From the NCBI GenBank assembly GCA_004078665.1, contig SCFO01000001.1:1080377-1144376 (forward strand): a stretch of DNA of 64,000 nt, written 5' to 3'. Numbering within the stretch: the first letter of the stretch is position 1; the number at the start of each line of letters is the position of its first letter. Of the stretch, positions 43,595 through 52,641 are shown in pieces. The notes below the pieces were generated by a model. It saw nothing but the letters and a program-made list of their open reading frames with translations. It had not been told where the DNA came from and ran no database searches. The translations under genes were made by a program, and so were the position numbers. Source of the stretch: Halobacillus fulvus (GTDB lineage Bacteria; Bacillota; Bacilli; Bacillales; Halobacillaceae).

Positions 43595-44746
43595 TCACTC
43601 GACGGACCATTCCATCCCTGTTACACGAACGGAATACTCTTTATCTTCCATTTCATAATATACTTTCTCAAATGTTCCTTCATCGCCTGGATTCAAATAG
43701 AATGGATAGACTTTAGAGGAGTCCTTTTTGACGACTTCCCCATTTTTATCGACAATCTCATAAGTTGCCGTTACGGCACTTATAATTTGAGTCGCGACAC
43801 TTTTCACTTTTCCGGAGAGCTTATAATCACCAAACTCATCTTTCTTCCATTCCACTTCCATCATTTCAAGGGCATCATTCAGATTTTTCAGCTCGTCCTC
43901 TGCCGCCTGCACCATCGCCTGCTCAAGGCGTTGCTGCTGCTGTTCCTCAAATGCAATTTGTTCCTGTTGAATCCGATCCTTCAGCTGCAGTAAACTTTCA
44001 TTATTTGATACATGCTGAAGAGCTTGGTCCACAATGATAACCGCTTCTGTATACTGCCTGTTCAAGAGGGCATCCTCCGCTCTTTCTGTCGACACGGATA
44101 CCATTTTCTCTGTCACTTTCTTACGGACTTGTGAGGCCTCATTCAAGTTTAACCCGGACAATCGATTCAGGCGTGACGCCAATTCATCCACATCCTTGAG
44201 CCGGCTAAGTTCTTCATTGATCATCAGCACTGTGATTTTTGAATCGAGATGATTCGTTTCTGGATTAAGCGTGGCATATAGCTGCCCTTCTTTATTCTGA
44301 ATTCGCTGCTGAACACGCCCAAGCTGCTCCCGTGCTGTTTTAAGCTTTCCATTTTCAATCACTTGACTTACCCGGCTGATTTCTTCTTGCAAAAGCCGCG
44401 CAGACTGTACCGCTGTCAGATTATCTGTCAGTGCTTTGTAATCAGGCCTTTTATCAATAGCCTGAACGAGTATTTTTTCAGCTGCTGCATAGTCTCCGTT
44501 CATCGCCAACTCTTCCGCTTGCTGTTTCGCATTCAGCACTTCCTCATTGGTTTCTTTTTCATAATGGTAGAGGAAAAGCAAAGCGATACAGCATCCGATA
44601 ACTGCGATACATGGTATGAGATAAGGGGTCCACCTTTTCTTTGTATGTACAGATGATGGTTGTTCGTCCATCGTTGGTGCTCCACACTGGGAGCAGTAAC
44701 GCGAGCCCTCCTGTATGTGGTGACCACATTGAGAACAGTATGTCAT
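43595..44746 (-). CDS. Zinc-ribbon membrane protein with coiled-coil/TPR-like region
   Basis: 383 residues: N-terminal zinc ribbon (CSQCGHHI and CSQCGAPT, Cys4, 7, 18, 21) in the cytoplasm, one membrane helix (about 39-60), then an extracellular helical repeat region (65-285) with long coiled coils and an EEQQQQRLEQ stretch, and a C-terminal beta domain (295-380) of the FxLYD type (YKLSGKVKSVATQIISAVTA). Co-transcribed with the HtrA-like protease; it could present or sense substrates for it (inference). AGGAGGACGGGC precedes the ATG. Confidence 0.8.
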   Translation of the reverse strand: MTYCSQCGHHIQEGSRYCSQCGAPTMDEQPSSVHTKKRWTPYLIPCIAVIGCCIALLFLYHYEKETNEEVLNAKQQAEELAMNGDYAAAEKILVQAIDKRPDYKALTDNLTAVQSARLLQEEISRVSQVIENGKLKTAREQLGRVQQRIQNKEGQLYATLNPETNHLDSKITVLMINEELSRLKDVDELASRLNRLSGLNLNEASQVRKKVTEKMVSVSTERAEDALLNRQYTEAVIIVDQALQHVSNNESLLQLKDRIQQEQIAFEEQQQQRLEQAMVQAAEDELKNLNDALEMMEVEWKKDEFGDYKLSGKVKSVATQIISAVTATYEIVDKNGEVVKKDSSKVYPFYLNPGDEGTFEKVYYEMEDKEYSVRVTGMEWSVE

Positions 44747-44949
44747 GGGCCCGTCCTCCTTTTATATCTGGTAATCTTTGTATAATACTTTAAATACTTC
44801 ATCATTATAGCATGTTCTATTTTGTATTTTGATAGGAAAATATGATGAAGATTGCCGATTTATTTACATGGGCAGCATGAGATGCGCACGGTCGGATTTG
44901 TAGCACGTGCATACATTGATACTATCCGATTTACGAGAGGAGGGATTTC

Positions 44950-45036
44950 ATGGCCAATCGTCCTGAAAAAAAACGTCCAAGAAAACCTCGTCCATCATGT
45001 TGCGGTAAGAAGAGAAAAGAGTCCGATAAATCCTAA
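44950..45036 (+). CDS. 28-residue highly basic peptide
   Basis: Starts MANRPEKKRPRKPRPSCCGK and ends KKRKESDKS: 12 Lys/Arg residues and an adjacent Cys pair. GAGAGGAGGG lies 6 nt before the ATG and a terminator follows 47 nt after the stop, so it looks like a real small gene. No family recognised; a nucleic-acid-binding or metal-binding role is only a guess from composition. Confidence 0.5.
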   Translation: MANRPEKKRPRKPRPSCCGKKRKESDKS

Positions 45037-45082
45037 TGCCCAACATCTAGGAAGCTCTTTGCAAGCTTTTATACAAGCATAG

Positions 45083-45127
45083 AAAAACCGCATGAATCCT
45101 GAAGTGTCCGGGATCTCATGCGGTTTA
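45083..45127. terminator. Bidirectional terminator
   Basis: AAACCGCATGA / TCATGCGGTTT stem with further inner pairing; it ends 13 nt before the stop of the 45141 gene. Confidence 0.75.
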
Positions 45128-45140
45128 TTCTTATAGGCGT

Positions 45141-45377
45141 TTAGTTTCTGGAAAAGCGTGTACGTTTTGCACATTTATCTAAATAAAAGCTTTCGACGCC
45201 TTTTGTGTGAAGAGCCACACCATCTTCAAGAAACCACCAGGTTCCTCTGTCCAGCTGCTTGACGATGAATTCTGAAACTTCGCGTTCATCCATCTCCTCA
45301 CTCAGGTCCAAATAGTGTGTGACTACTCGCTGGCTGTCTAATAGGAAAATGACATGCCATTCTTTTTTCTTTGCCAT
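45141..45377 (-). CDS. Uncharacterised 78-residue protein
   Basis: Starts MAKKKEWHVIFLLDSQRVVT; charged, with a probable beta hairpin and helix (DEREVSEFIVKQL) and a WWFLEDG turn. AAGGAGTG 7 nt before the ATG. A sigma-B-like promoter (45415-45440, minus strand) sits about 37 nt upstream, and a terminator downstream, so it is a single-gene unit. The family is not recognised. Confidence 0.7.
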   Translation of the reverse strand: MAKKKEWHVIFLLDSQRVVTHYLDLSEEMDEREVSEFIVKQLDRGTWWFLEDGVALHTKGVESFYLDKCAKRTRFSRN

Positions 45378-45414
45378 AAAATCACTCCTTTATTTATATG
45401 TAGGTAATGAAAGT

Positions 45415-45440
45415 TTACCCTCTCATTATTTTGATTAACC
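45415..45440 (-). promoter_or_regulatory. Sigma-B-like promoter of the 45141 gene
   Basis: Minus strand GGTTAA (45440-45435), 14-nt spacer, GGGTAA (45420-45415): five of six positions fit in each element. Confidence 0.45.
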
Positions 45441-45522
45441 TTCTTATTATGAAAGCTTTGCTAAATTTATTGTTGATATTAGAGAGTTTCTTTTATTCAT
45501 ACTAGCGTTTGGAGGAGCGAGA

Positions 45523-45570
45523 TTGAGTAAGCATAAACATCACGGCCCGACACAATCGTTTCATTCCTGA
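45523..45570 (+). CDS. Possible 15-residue His-rich peptide
   Basis: TTG-initiated MSKHKHHGPTQSFHS with GGAGGAGCGAGA directly upstream. Only the ribosome binding site argues for translation. Confidence 0.25.
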   Translation: MSKHKHHGPTQSFHS

Positions 45571-45645
45571 TTCAGCGTTTATTTTACATGATTTCCGGTC
45601 GTTTATAAAAGTCATTTCCATAAAAAAATCGAAGTAAATTTCAAC

Positions 45646-45678
45646 CAAAAAATAAAAAGCCGCGCAGGCGCGCAGCCG
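45646..45678 (-). terminator. Orphan terminator-like hairpin
   Basis: On the minus strand GCTGCGC / GCGCGGC (one G-U pair, 4-nt loop) followed by TTTTTATTTTTT. No supported gene lies upstream on that strand between 45679 and 45981, so it may end a small RNA. The rest of 45571-45981 shows no gene that I can support apart from the leader of the YeeE-type gene. Confidence 0.5.
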
Positions 45679-45981
45679 ATAAAGTGTTTGTTCATGGTGG
45701 TGGAGGACCAGATTTTCGCCACAACTCTCTCCTGCAGGTTAGAAACAGCAGACGAGGAACAGACAGGCAAGTGACAGATATAAGACATCCCTCCAAAAAT
45801 TCATAATGACCCACTGTCTTTCCTACTAAATGTAGCACTTGTCCATTAATTCCAAGTAAATCCAGCGTAAACTCTTGTCTTTTTTATAGGTTATGCAAAT
45901 GAGTTTACAAGTAGAAGAACAATCGTTACTATAGGATAAGTTCATAACTAAGTAAACAAATAGGAATTAGGAGGTATAAAA

Positions 45982-47223
45982 ATGGAGCAATCTTTACTGA
46001 AAGGTTGGGACCAGAAATCGAGTACCGTTGTCGCACCGATGAATCCCATCCAAAAGCCGCTTGTTTGGGTTGGTCTTATTGCTTCACTTGCACTCTTTAT
46101 CACAATCATAACGGTCACGAATATGACACAAGGCGTCCTGTTTTTAGTCGGGATCGCTCTTGGTCTGACTTTATTACACGCCCGCTTTGGGTTTACGTCT
46201 GCGTTCAGACGTTTAATGTCCGTCGGAAACGTTCAGGGGCTGCAGGCTCACATGCTGATGCTTGCCGTTGCCACGACTTTGTTCGCGATTATCCTTGCGA
46301 CCGGATTTAGTTTTACAGGAACGACTCCAGAAGGGTATGTATTCCCAGTTGGAGTAAGTGTTGTCTTCGGATCGTTCATTTTCGGAATCGGGATGCAGCT
46401 TGGAGCAGGATGTGCATCCGGAACACTTTATACCGTCGGTGGCGGGAAGTCCTCCATGGTCTTGACGCTGCTTGGGTTTATCGCAGGTTCTGTGTTAGGT
46501 GCCTATCACATCGGATTCTGGCGTGAACTCCCTGGACTACCTGCCATCTCTTTGGCAGAGTCTACAGGTTTAGGCTATTTCGGAGGATGGGTCCTTCAAA
46601 TTTTAGTCTTTCTCGGAATCTACGGTGTCACTGTGAAGATTGCTAGGAAAAAGAACCCTCCACGCATGAAGCCGCTGGAAACGACGAAAGGGTTGAAACG
46701 GCTTTGGAGAGGTGCTTGGCCACTGCTTTTAGCTGCTGTCATTTTGGCTATACTAAATGCCATCACATTATCCGTCCGAGGTAATCCGTGGGGAATTACG
46801 TCAGCCTTCGCCTTGTGGGGATCTAAGTTCCTCCAGTTCTTCGGCGTAGATGTGGCGAGCTGGGCTTACTGGCAAGGAGGAACGGAGCCTCTCAACCAGA
46901 CCGTTTTAGCTGATTCTACAAGTGTCATGAACTTCGGAATCATCCTCGGAGCATTCATTGCCGCCGCATTCCAAGGTAATTTCAAGCCCGGAAAAATCAA
47001 ACCCGGCATCGCGACCGCTTCTATTGTAGGGGGGATTTTGATGGGATATGGTGCCCGCCTTGCCTTCGGTTGTAACATCGGAGCCTACTTCGGCGGAATC
47101 GCTTCCTTCAGTCTTCACGGTTGGGTTTGGATGATCATGGCCTTGCTTGGAACGTATCTGGCTCTCTTCCTCCGTCCGTTATTCGGAATGAAAAACCCTA
47201 GTCCAAGAGATTCGATATGTTAA
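45982..47223 (+). CDS. YeeE/YedE-family sulfur-compound transporter (TsuA-like)
   Basis: 413 residues, about 11 membrane segments. The essential cysteines of the thiosulfate transporter family lie in GMQLGAGCASGTLYTVGGG and AFGCNIGAYFGGI; a third group of conserved Gly residues surrounds them. YeeE proteins import thiosulfate or related compounds. The usual partner TusA-like gene (tsuB) does not follow; a terminator does. AGGAGGTAT lies at good spacing before the ATG. Confidence 0.9.
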   Translation: MEQSLLKGWDQKSSTVVAPMNPIQKPLVWVGLIASLALFITIITVTNMTQGVLFLVGIALGLTLLHARFGFTSAFRRLMSVGNVQGLQAHMLMLAVATTLFAIILATGFSFTGTTPEGYVFPVGVSVVFGSFIFGIGMQLGAGCASGTLYTVGGGKSSMVLTLLGFIAGSVLGAYHIGFWRELPGLPAISLAESTGLGYFGGWVLQILVFLGIYGVTVKIARKKNPPRMKPLETTKGLKRLWRGAWPLLLAAVILAILNAITLSVRGNPWGITSAFALWGSKFLQFFGVDVASWAYWQGGTEPLNQTVLADSTSVMNFGIILGAFIAAAFQGNFKPGKIKPGIATASIVGGILMGYGARLAFGCNIGAYFGGIASFSLHGWVWMIMALLGTYLALFLRPLFGMKNPSPRDSIC

Positions 47224-47230
47224 ACAATCA

Positions 47231-47264
47231 CCCGTGCCCCATTTGAAAAGGCACGGGTTTTTAT
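47231..47264 (+). terminator. Terminator of the YeeE-type gene
   Basis: CCCGTGCC / GGCACGGG stem followed by TTTTTATTTT. Confidence 0.85.
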
Positions 47265-47342
47265 TTTACTATAAGCTCCTTTAAACCTCAGCAAAATTTC
47301 AAAGAATCGACCAAACCGTTTCCGATTATCATGTCAGCGGAT

Positions 47343-47463
47343 GGAGGTTCGGGAAATGATTCGCTTTCCATAGGCGGGCGCTAAGCTTCCTCGTCGCAGG
47401 GCTCCTGCGGGATCTCAGTCTGCCCTTTCCTCCCATAGGAGTCTCACCATTTCCCGAACCTCC
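47343..47463. repeat. Bacillaceae intergenic repeat element with inverted ends
   Basis: 121 bp bounded by perfect 16-bp inverted repeats GGAGGTTCGGGAAATG and CATTTCCCGAACCTCC. The interior (GCTTTCC..., TCCTCGTCGC, CTCCTGCGGGATCT, AGGAGTCTCACCATTTC) matches the GC-rich repeat I remember as scattered in many Bacillaceae genomes. Local base composition is richer in G and C than the flanks. It holds no gene. Confidence 0.65.
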
Positions 47464-47736
47464 TCCCCCTAATTGGTGAACGGAAACATCACATGTAGCA
47501 CTTGGTATATTATGAAATAACAACGCTTTAACAAGAAACCTCATCTGTGAAATCAATCTTATTACAATATAAGAAAGCCACTATTAAATGGGCCTCTTTA
47601 TTAAAAATGAATCCTCCCTAACGCTCATCTTTTCCTTGATTCAAACAAAAAAATAAAGGCGCTCCCCTATCCCTTTTCCTTTATGACCTTTATAATAGAA
47701 CACAGTGAATTTAATTATAGAAAAGGTGTATCAACT

Positions 47737-49296
47737 ATGAGCTTATTAACGGTTAACAACCTGAGCCACGGTTTCGGTGACCGCGCGATTTTTGAAGACG
47801 TTTCATTTCGTCTCCTTCAAGGAGAGCACATCGGTCTGATCGGCGCCAACGGTGAAGGTAAATCGACGTTTATGAATATTATTACAGGTAAACTTGAGCC
47901 GGATGCCGGACGGATCACATGGTCGAAGCATACGAGAGTCGGTTACCTTGACCAGCATGCCGATTTGAAGCAAGGGATGACGATCCGCGATGTCCTGCGT
48001 ACCGCATATCAGTATCTTTTTGATATGGAAGAAGAAATGAACGAGCTGTTCGGGAAAATGGGAGAAGTCGATGCAGATGAAATGACAGAGCTTCTCGAAG
48101 AAACCGGACGCATGCAGGATATGCTGACAAACAACGATTTTTATATGATCGATGCGAAAGTGGAAGAAGTCGCGAACGGACTTGGACTCGATGAGATCGG
48201 TCTTGAACGTGATGTATTTGATTTAAGTGGTGGTCAACGGACGAAGGTCCTTTTAGCGAAACTTCTGCTTGAAAAACCGGATATTCTTCTACTGGATGAG
48301 CCGACGAACTATTTGGATGTTGAGCATATCGAGTGGCTGAAAAGCTATCTGATTTCTTATGAGCACGCGTTTATTCTCATTTCACACGATATTCCGTTTT
48401 TGAATCAAGTGGTAAACTTAATCTACCATATGGAAAACCAAGAACTGTCGCGTTACCCTGGGGACTACAATGAATTCCTTCGCGTGTATGAAATGAAGAA
48501 ACAGCAGAAGGAAGCGGCATATAAGAAGCAACAAAAAGAAATTGCCAACCTGAAAGACTTCGTCGCAAGAAATAAAGCGAATGCGGCTACGAGTAAGATG
48601 GCGATGTCCCGCCAGAAGAAGCTTGATAAAATGGATGTCATTGAACTCGATTCCGAAAAACCGAAGCCGAAGTTTCAATTTAAGCAGGCGCGTACGCCTG
48701 GAAAGTATTTATTTGAAACGAAAGACCTCGTCATCGGGTATGATGAACCACTTTCCCGTCCATTGAATCTGTCGATGGAACGTGGGCAAAAATTGGCACT
48801 GTCCGGCGCGAATGGCATCGGGAAAACGACGCTTCTCAAGAGTATTCTCGGAGAAATCGAACCTGTATCCGGATCTGTCGAGCTGGGGGAACATCTTCAT
48901 ATCGGATATTTTGAACAAGAGCTGAAAAATGCGAGCAACCATACCTGTCTAGAAGAAATCTGGGAAGAATTCCGACACTTCACCCAGTATGAGGTCCGCT
49001 CCGCCCTCGCCCGCTGTGGACTTACGACGAAGCACATCGAAAGTAAAGTCCAAGTTTTAAGCGGTGGAGAAAAAGCCAAAGTAAGGCTATGCAAGCTGAT
49101 CAACAAAGAAACAAATCTTCTTGTACTCGACGAGCCTACCAACCATCTGGATGTGGATGCGAAGGAAGAGTTGAAGCGAGCGCTTAAAGAGTATAAAGGC
49201 AGTGTCCTGCTTATTTCTCACGAACCTGAGTTTTATCAAGATATCGTGACAGAAGTGTGGAACTGTGAAGATTGGACAACAAAAGTTTTTCAATAA
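47737..49296 (+). CDS. yfmM: ABC-F family ATPase, YfmM-like
   Basis: 519 residues without membrane segments: two ABC domains (Walker A GANGEGKST and GANGIGKTT; signatures LSGGQRTKV and LSGGEKAKV; Walker B ILLLDEPTNYLD and LLVLDEPTNHLD) joined by a charged interdomain linker (about 240-320). ABC-F proteins bind the ribosomal E site and relieve stalled translation or protect against antibiotics. Size and sequence fit B. subtilis YfmM (about 518). Start at ATG 47737 with AAAAGGTG upstream; TATAAT at 47691 is a likely -10. Confidence 0.92.
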   Translation: MSLLTVNNLSHGFGDRAIFEDVSFRLLQGEHIGLIGANGEGKSTFMNIITGKLEPDAGRITWSKHTRVGYLDQHADLKQGMTIRDVLRTAYQYLFDMEEEMNELFGKMGEVDADEMTELLEETGRMQDMLTNNDFYMIDAKVEEVANGLGLDEIGLERDVFDLSGGQRTKVLLAKLLLEKPDILLLDEPTNYLDVEHIEWLKSYLISYEHAFILISHDIPFLNQVVNLIYHMENQELSRYPGDYNEFLRVYEMKKQQKEAAYKKQQKEIANLKDFVARNKANAATSKMAMSRQKKLDKMDVIELDSEKPKPKFQFKQARTPGKYLFETKDLVIGYDEPLSRPLNLSMERGQKLALSGANGIGKTTLLKSILGEIEPVSGSVELGEHLHIGYFEQELKNASNHTCLEEIWEEFRHFTQYEVRSALARCGLTTKHIESKVQVLSGGEKAKVRLCKLINKETNLLVLDEPTNHLDVDAKEELKRALKEYKGSVLLISHEPEFYQDIVTEVWNCEDWTTKVFQ

Positions 49297-49305
49297 ATTT
49301 AAAGT

Positions 49306-49342
49306 AAAAAGGAACTTCCCGACATCAGGAAGTTCCTTTTTT
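49306..49342. terminator. Bidirectional terminator
   Basis: AAAAAGGAACTTCC / GGAAGTTCCTTTTTT stem between yfmM and the M14 peptidase gene. Confidence 0.9.
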
Positions 49343-49344
49343 AC

Positions 49345-50394
49345 TTATTCTGCGTTGTATGAACTTTCTGGAAGGGTATCCCAGAACGACGTGTCCGCTG
49401 AATCGATCGAACCGTCTGCGAGCGCGTTCAATGTCGCTTTCATTGCCGTAACGGCTTGTTGTATCAAGTAGCCATTACTCTTTTGCCCTAATACATAATC
49501 TTCACGGTAGTGGTCTGCCATTCCGCGCATCTCGAGAAGCAATGTAGAAATGCCATACTCCACTGCTAACCCATTTCGGCTGATCGTTGGTGCTGTTCCA
49601 CCAACATATTTAGAAAGCAATCCATACCCTTTGGAATCGATGGCATGATAAACGACAGACCCGAGTTTCTTAGATTGCTCACGCACTTCCGGAGCTACCT
49701 CACTGTTGGTCGGGTAAAGAATCGACCCAGAAACGAGTTCATCCGTTTCCCCTAAAGTGGTCCTCGCTCCCTGGTGGTGCAAATCAATCATATAATCCGG
49801 GCTGTACTTCTGAAGCACATTCTCATGCAATGCCTTTGTTTCAGGCTGATTACGATCGACATGGTCCCTGTTCAAATCGACGCCATTAGCGTTATAACGC
49901 GTATGCGTCCCTGAGACGTAGTCATCTAAAGAAAAATTGACATCTCCCTCTGCCCCATCAACATTCAGTCTAGGTGCAATCAACACGTTGACATTCTCAA
50001 TGATATCCTGAACATTCTTCCCGTTGGAACTTAAGTATTTAATAACTTCTAGTGCTCCTTCTGTCGTTAACGTTTCATTCCCATGCTGCTGTGTAAGAAA
50101 CAAGATGGTCGGTTTATCCTCATCCATCGTTCCAAACTTCGCTAAGTATAGATCTCTTCCTTGAACAGACTCTCCATATATTTCTAAATCAAGTGCTTCT
50201 GATCGCTGCTCGAGCTTTTCCAAAAAGCTGACCATTTCATCATAGTTGTGAAGGCGTCCATTCATGATCGTTTCGGTTCCCGTGTATCCAGGCCCGTTCG
50301 GACCGTTGTCTCCGGCCAAAGCCGTTCCCGGAACGAGTGACCCGGATGTTAATAAGGCACCTGCAACCGCAATTTTCATCCAATTCTTTTTCAT
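49345..50394 (-). CDS. Secreted M14-family metallocarboxypeptidase-like protein
   Basis: 349 residues with a Sec signal peptide (MKKNWMKIAVAGALL to about residue 27, ending in ALA). Zinc ligands: His and Glu of QQHGNETLTTEGA, and His of IDLHHQGART. NLDVNRDH-type segment GVDLNRDHVDR binds the substrate carboxylate. The catalytic Glu should lie in LLLEMRGM. Likely an extracellular zinc carboxypeptidase cleaving peptides or gamma-glutamyl bonds. Start at ATG 50394 with TAGGAGG upstream. Confidence 0.88.
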   Translation of the reverse strand: MKKNWMKIAVAGALLTSGSLVPGTALAGDNGPNGPGYTGTETIMNGRLHNYDEMVSFLEKLEQRSEALDLEIYGESVQGRDLYLAKFGTMDEDKPTILFLTQQHGNETLTTEGALEVIKYLSSNGKNVQDIIENVNVLIAPRLNVDGAEGDVNFSLDDYVSGTHTRYNANGVDLNRDHVDRNQPETKALHENVLQKYSPDYMIDLHHQGARTTLGETDELVSGSILYPTNSEVAPEVREQSKKLGSVVYHAIDSKGYGLLSKYVGGTAPTISRNGLAVEYGISTLLLEMRGMADHYREDYVLGQKSNGYLIQQAVTAMKATLNALADGSIDSADTSFWDTLPESSYNAE

Positions 50395-50611
50395 AATCAG
50401 CCTCCTAAAAATGTATTCTATGTATGAAATACGGACAACTCCCAACAAATACCTTCCTTTTCATCCAAAATAAACCAATATAACCAATTGATATTCTAGA
50501 AAGGACAAACACGTATACACAACGTCCTAGGCCCTCTCACCCTCCGTACAGTTAGAATGTTTATTCTCAGACCTTTTCGTGAAAATAAAAATGAATGAAG
50601 GAGGATGGAAA

Positions 50612-51370
50612 ATGAAAATTACCCAAATCAGAAATGCAACCCTACTTGTCGAATACGCGGAGAGTCGATTTTTAGTTGACCCCTTCTTTGCAGATAAAGG
50701 CTCGATGCCCCCTTTTGAAAATACAGAGAACCAGGATCTAAACAATCCGCTCGTAGATCTTCCCGAGCCGAAAGAAAATTGGATAGATGTAGAAGCGGTT
50801 TTTGTGACCCATCTTCATCCCGACCATTTTGACGAGACAGCGAAGAAAACACTCCCGAAGCAGATGAAAATCTTCGCCCAAAATGAAGAAGACAAAAAAA
50901 TCATCGAACAATCTGGATTTAAAAATGTTGAAACCTTTGAGAACGGTGCAACCTTAGGTGGGGTGAAAGTCGTCCACACAGGCGGTCGCCATGGAACAGG
51001 AGATATCGGAGAGAAAATGGGGACGGTTTCCGGACTTGTCTTTACGCACCCTGACGAAAAGACGCTCTACATTGCCGGTGATACCGTATGGTGCGGTGAA
51101 GTTGAAACAGCCATTGAAACGCATCGTCCAGAAATGATTGTCGTCAACGGGGGAGCTGCCCAGTTTCTTGACGGAGATCCGATTACGATGACAAAAGAAG
51201 ATATTCAAGAGGTCCACTTGAAAGAGCCTGAATCGATGATCCTCGTCTCTCATATGGAAGCTTTGAACCATTGTTTGCTTAAGAAAGATGAGCTTCAGAT
51301 TTTTTTAGAGGAGAAAGGGATCAATAATAAAGTAAAAGTCCCGGAAGACGGAGAAATCGTTGTATATTGA
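50612..51370 (+). CDS. MBL-fold metallo-hydrolase, UlaG/YtkL-like
   Basis: 252 residues. The metal site THLHPDHFD is typical of the MBL fold; later ligands are in TGGRHGTGD and IAGDTVWCG. It resembles the UPF0173/UlaG-type hydrolases that act on lactones or phosphodiesters. Start at ATG 50612 with GAAGGAGGA 5-6 nt upstream. Substrate cannot be assigned. Confidence 0.88.
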   Translation: MKITQIRNATLLVEYAESRFLVDPFFADKGSMPPFENTENQDLNNPLVDLPEPKENWIDVEAVFVTHLHPDHFDETAKKTLPKQMKIFAQNEEDKKIIEQSGFKNVETFENGATLGGVKVVHTGGRHGTGDIGEKMGTVSGLVFTHPDEKTLYIAGDTVWCGEVETAIETHRPEMIVVNGGAAQFLDGDPITMTKEDIQEVHLKEPESMILVSHMEALNHCLLKKDELQIFLEEKGINNKVKVPEDGEIVVY

Positions 51371-51404
51371 TTTTATTTAAGAATGCGACAAAATCCTAAG
51401 TGAA

Positions 51405-51452
51405 AGCGAACGTTTGAAATCACTTTATGGGTGGTCCTTCTAAACGTTCGCT
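51405..51452. terminator. Inverted repeat between converging genes
   Basis: AGCGAACGTTT / AAACGTTCGCT, 11-bp perfect stem with a 26-nt loop; only weak T-runs, so terminator function is likely but not certain. Confidence 0.5.
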
Positions 51453-51481
51453 ACATTATTTACAGTATAAGACCGCTTCGT

Positions 51482-52135
51482 TTAATGTTCATGAGTACTT
51501 GTGATTGATACACCCTCAAGCGCCTGACCAGCCAAACGATCCGCTTCCTTATTCTGCTTTCTCGTCACTAGGTCATATTCTGGCTCAATCCCGAGCTTAT
51601 GAAGCAAGTCTTCGATACGGTCCGCCCAGCGGGATAATTCTTCCTCAAGACAAGGCCACTCGCCTTTAAGCTGGTTGATGACAACTTGAGAATCCCCGGA
51701 AAACTTTACCGGAAGATGGTGGACACCGAGTAGCTCCAGTTCTTTGACAGCAAGGTGAAGCGCTGCATATTCCGCTTCGTTGTTTGTCTTCAGCTCTTCG
51801 ATGGCTGCATTTCTTCTCAACCTCAAGTGCTTTCCGTCCTTTTCATAATAAATCACACAGCCGAGTCCGCTTTTTTGTGTTTCATGGTAGAAGCCACCGT
51901 CAAAATAAACCTGGACATTATGCGGTTCTGTCTCCACGCCTTTCATATACTTTTTCAGCTCTTTCTTCATCCAGCTCTGTCCTTGTTGATCTACAAAGTC
52001 CAGCTTTTTGACACGTCCTGTTTTTTCCAGATCCTCTGCAATCAACAAAGCCTCTCCTACACCCATTTCATCCGATGTAAAAGTCGTAGAAGGCCCTTTG
52101 TTCTTTTTATACATCCATTCGATCCGAACGTTCAT
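51482..52135 (-). CDS. RNase HI-family protein (YpeP-like)
   Basis: 217 residues. An N-terminal domain of about 70 residues (MNVRIEWMYKKNKGPS...) is followed by an RNase HI fold with the acidic residues in VYFDGG, NNEAEYAAL and FSGDSQVV, and the C-terminal Asp/Glu in NKEADRLA. The N-terminal region resembles the DEDL-like helper of YpeP-type proteins. It probably cuts RNA in RNA-DNA hybrids or acts on tRNA-like substrates; activity is unproven for this subfamily. Confidence 0.82.
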   Translation of the reverse strand: MNVRIEWMYKKNKGPSTTFTSDEMGVGEALLIAEDLEKTGRVKKLDFVDQQGQSWMKKELKKYMKGVETEPHNVQVYFDGGFYHETQKSGLGCVIYYEKDGKHLRLRRNAAIEELKTNNEAEYAALHLAVKELELLGVHHLPVKFSGDSQVVINQLKGEWPCLEEELSRWADRIEDLLHKLGIEPEYDLVTRKQNKEADRLAGQALEGVSITSTHEH

Positions 52136-52200
52136 CCTCTTTCACCTCTCTTGCGAAGATCTTTCTATCTATTATGTCCCGATTCCCTTTTCACCTAAAC

Positions 52201-52236
52201 AAAAACCCGGACCGAGTGCACACACTCTGTCCGGGA
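52201..52236 (-). terminator. Hairpin upstream of the 52135 gene, downstream of yjbQ
   Basis: CCCGGAC / GTCCGGG stem with inner GAGTG / CACTC pairing, followed on the minus strand by TTTTTGTTT: terminator of dapF-yjbQ. Confidence 0.85.
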
Positions 52237-52242
52237 GCTCTT

Positions 52243-52641
52243 TTACTGAATAATTTTCGCTTTGAATTTACGGTGCCGTGGCCCATCAAATTCACAGAAA
52301 TAAAGTCCTTGCCACGTTCCTAGGACAAGACGTCCATTTTCGATGATGAGGGTTTGGGAATGACCGACTGTACTCGTCTTCATGTGAGCGGCTGTATTTC
52401 CTTCCATATGAAGGTCTTCCGGATGGTCCCACGGATACACTTCCCGGAAGCGTCTTAGCATATCGGTTTTCACATCAGGATCGGCATTTTCATTGACTGT
52501 CAATCCTGCTGTTGTGTGCATGGAAGTAACTACGACAATCCCTTCCTTCACGCCCTGCTCCTGAACCCAACGTTCGACTTGAGACGTGACGTCAATCATT
52601 TGGTCGTGCTGGCTCGTTTTGACTTCAAATGTCTTAATCAT
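52243..52641 (-). CDS. YjbQ-family protein (secondary thiamine-phosphate synthase)
   Basis: 132-residue UPF0047/YjbQ protein: [19 protein letters not shown] (His and Asn/Glu conserved) and [19 protein letters not shown], then [13 protein letters not shown] at the end. The family can complement a thiamine-phosphate synthase mutant weakly; its true role is unsettled. It overlaps dapF by 4 nt (ATGA), so it is coupled to it. Confidence 0.9.
   Translation of the reverse strand: MIKTFEVKTSQHDQMIDVTSQVERWVQEQGVKEGIVVVTSMHTTAGLTVNENADPDVKTDMLRRFREVYPWDHPEDLHMEGNTAAHMKTSTVGHSQTLIIENGRLVLGTWQGLYFCEFDGPRHRKFKAKIIQ

Noticed and set aside
45606-45782. 58-residue frame on the minus strand running through the orphan terminator
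   Set aside because: The binding site touches the ATG and the frame reads through a hairpin and its T-run, so coding is unlikely.
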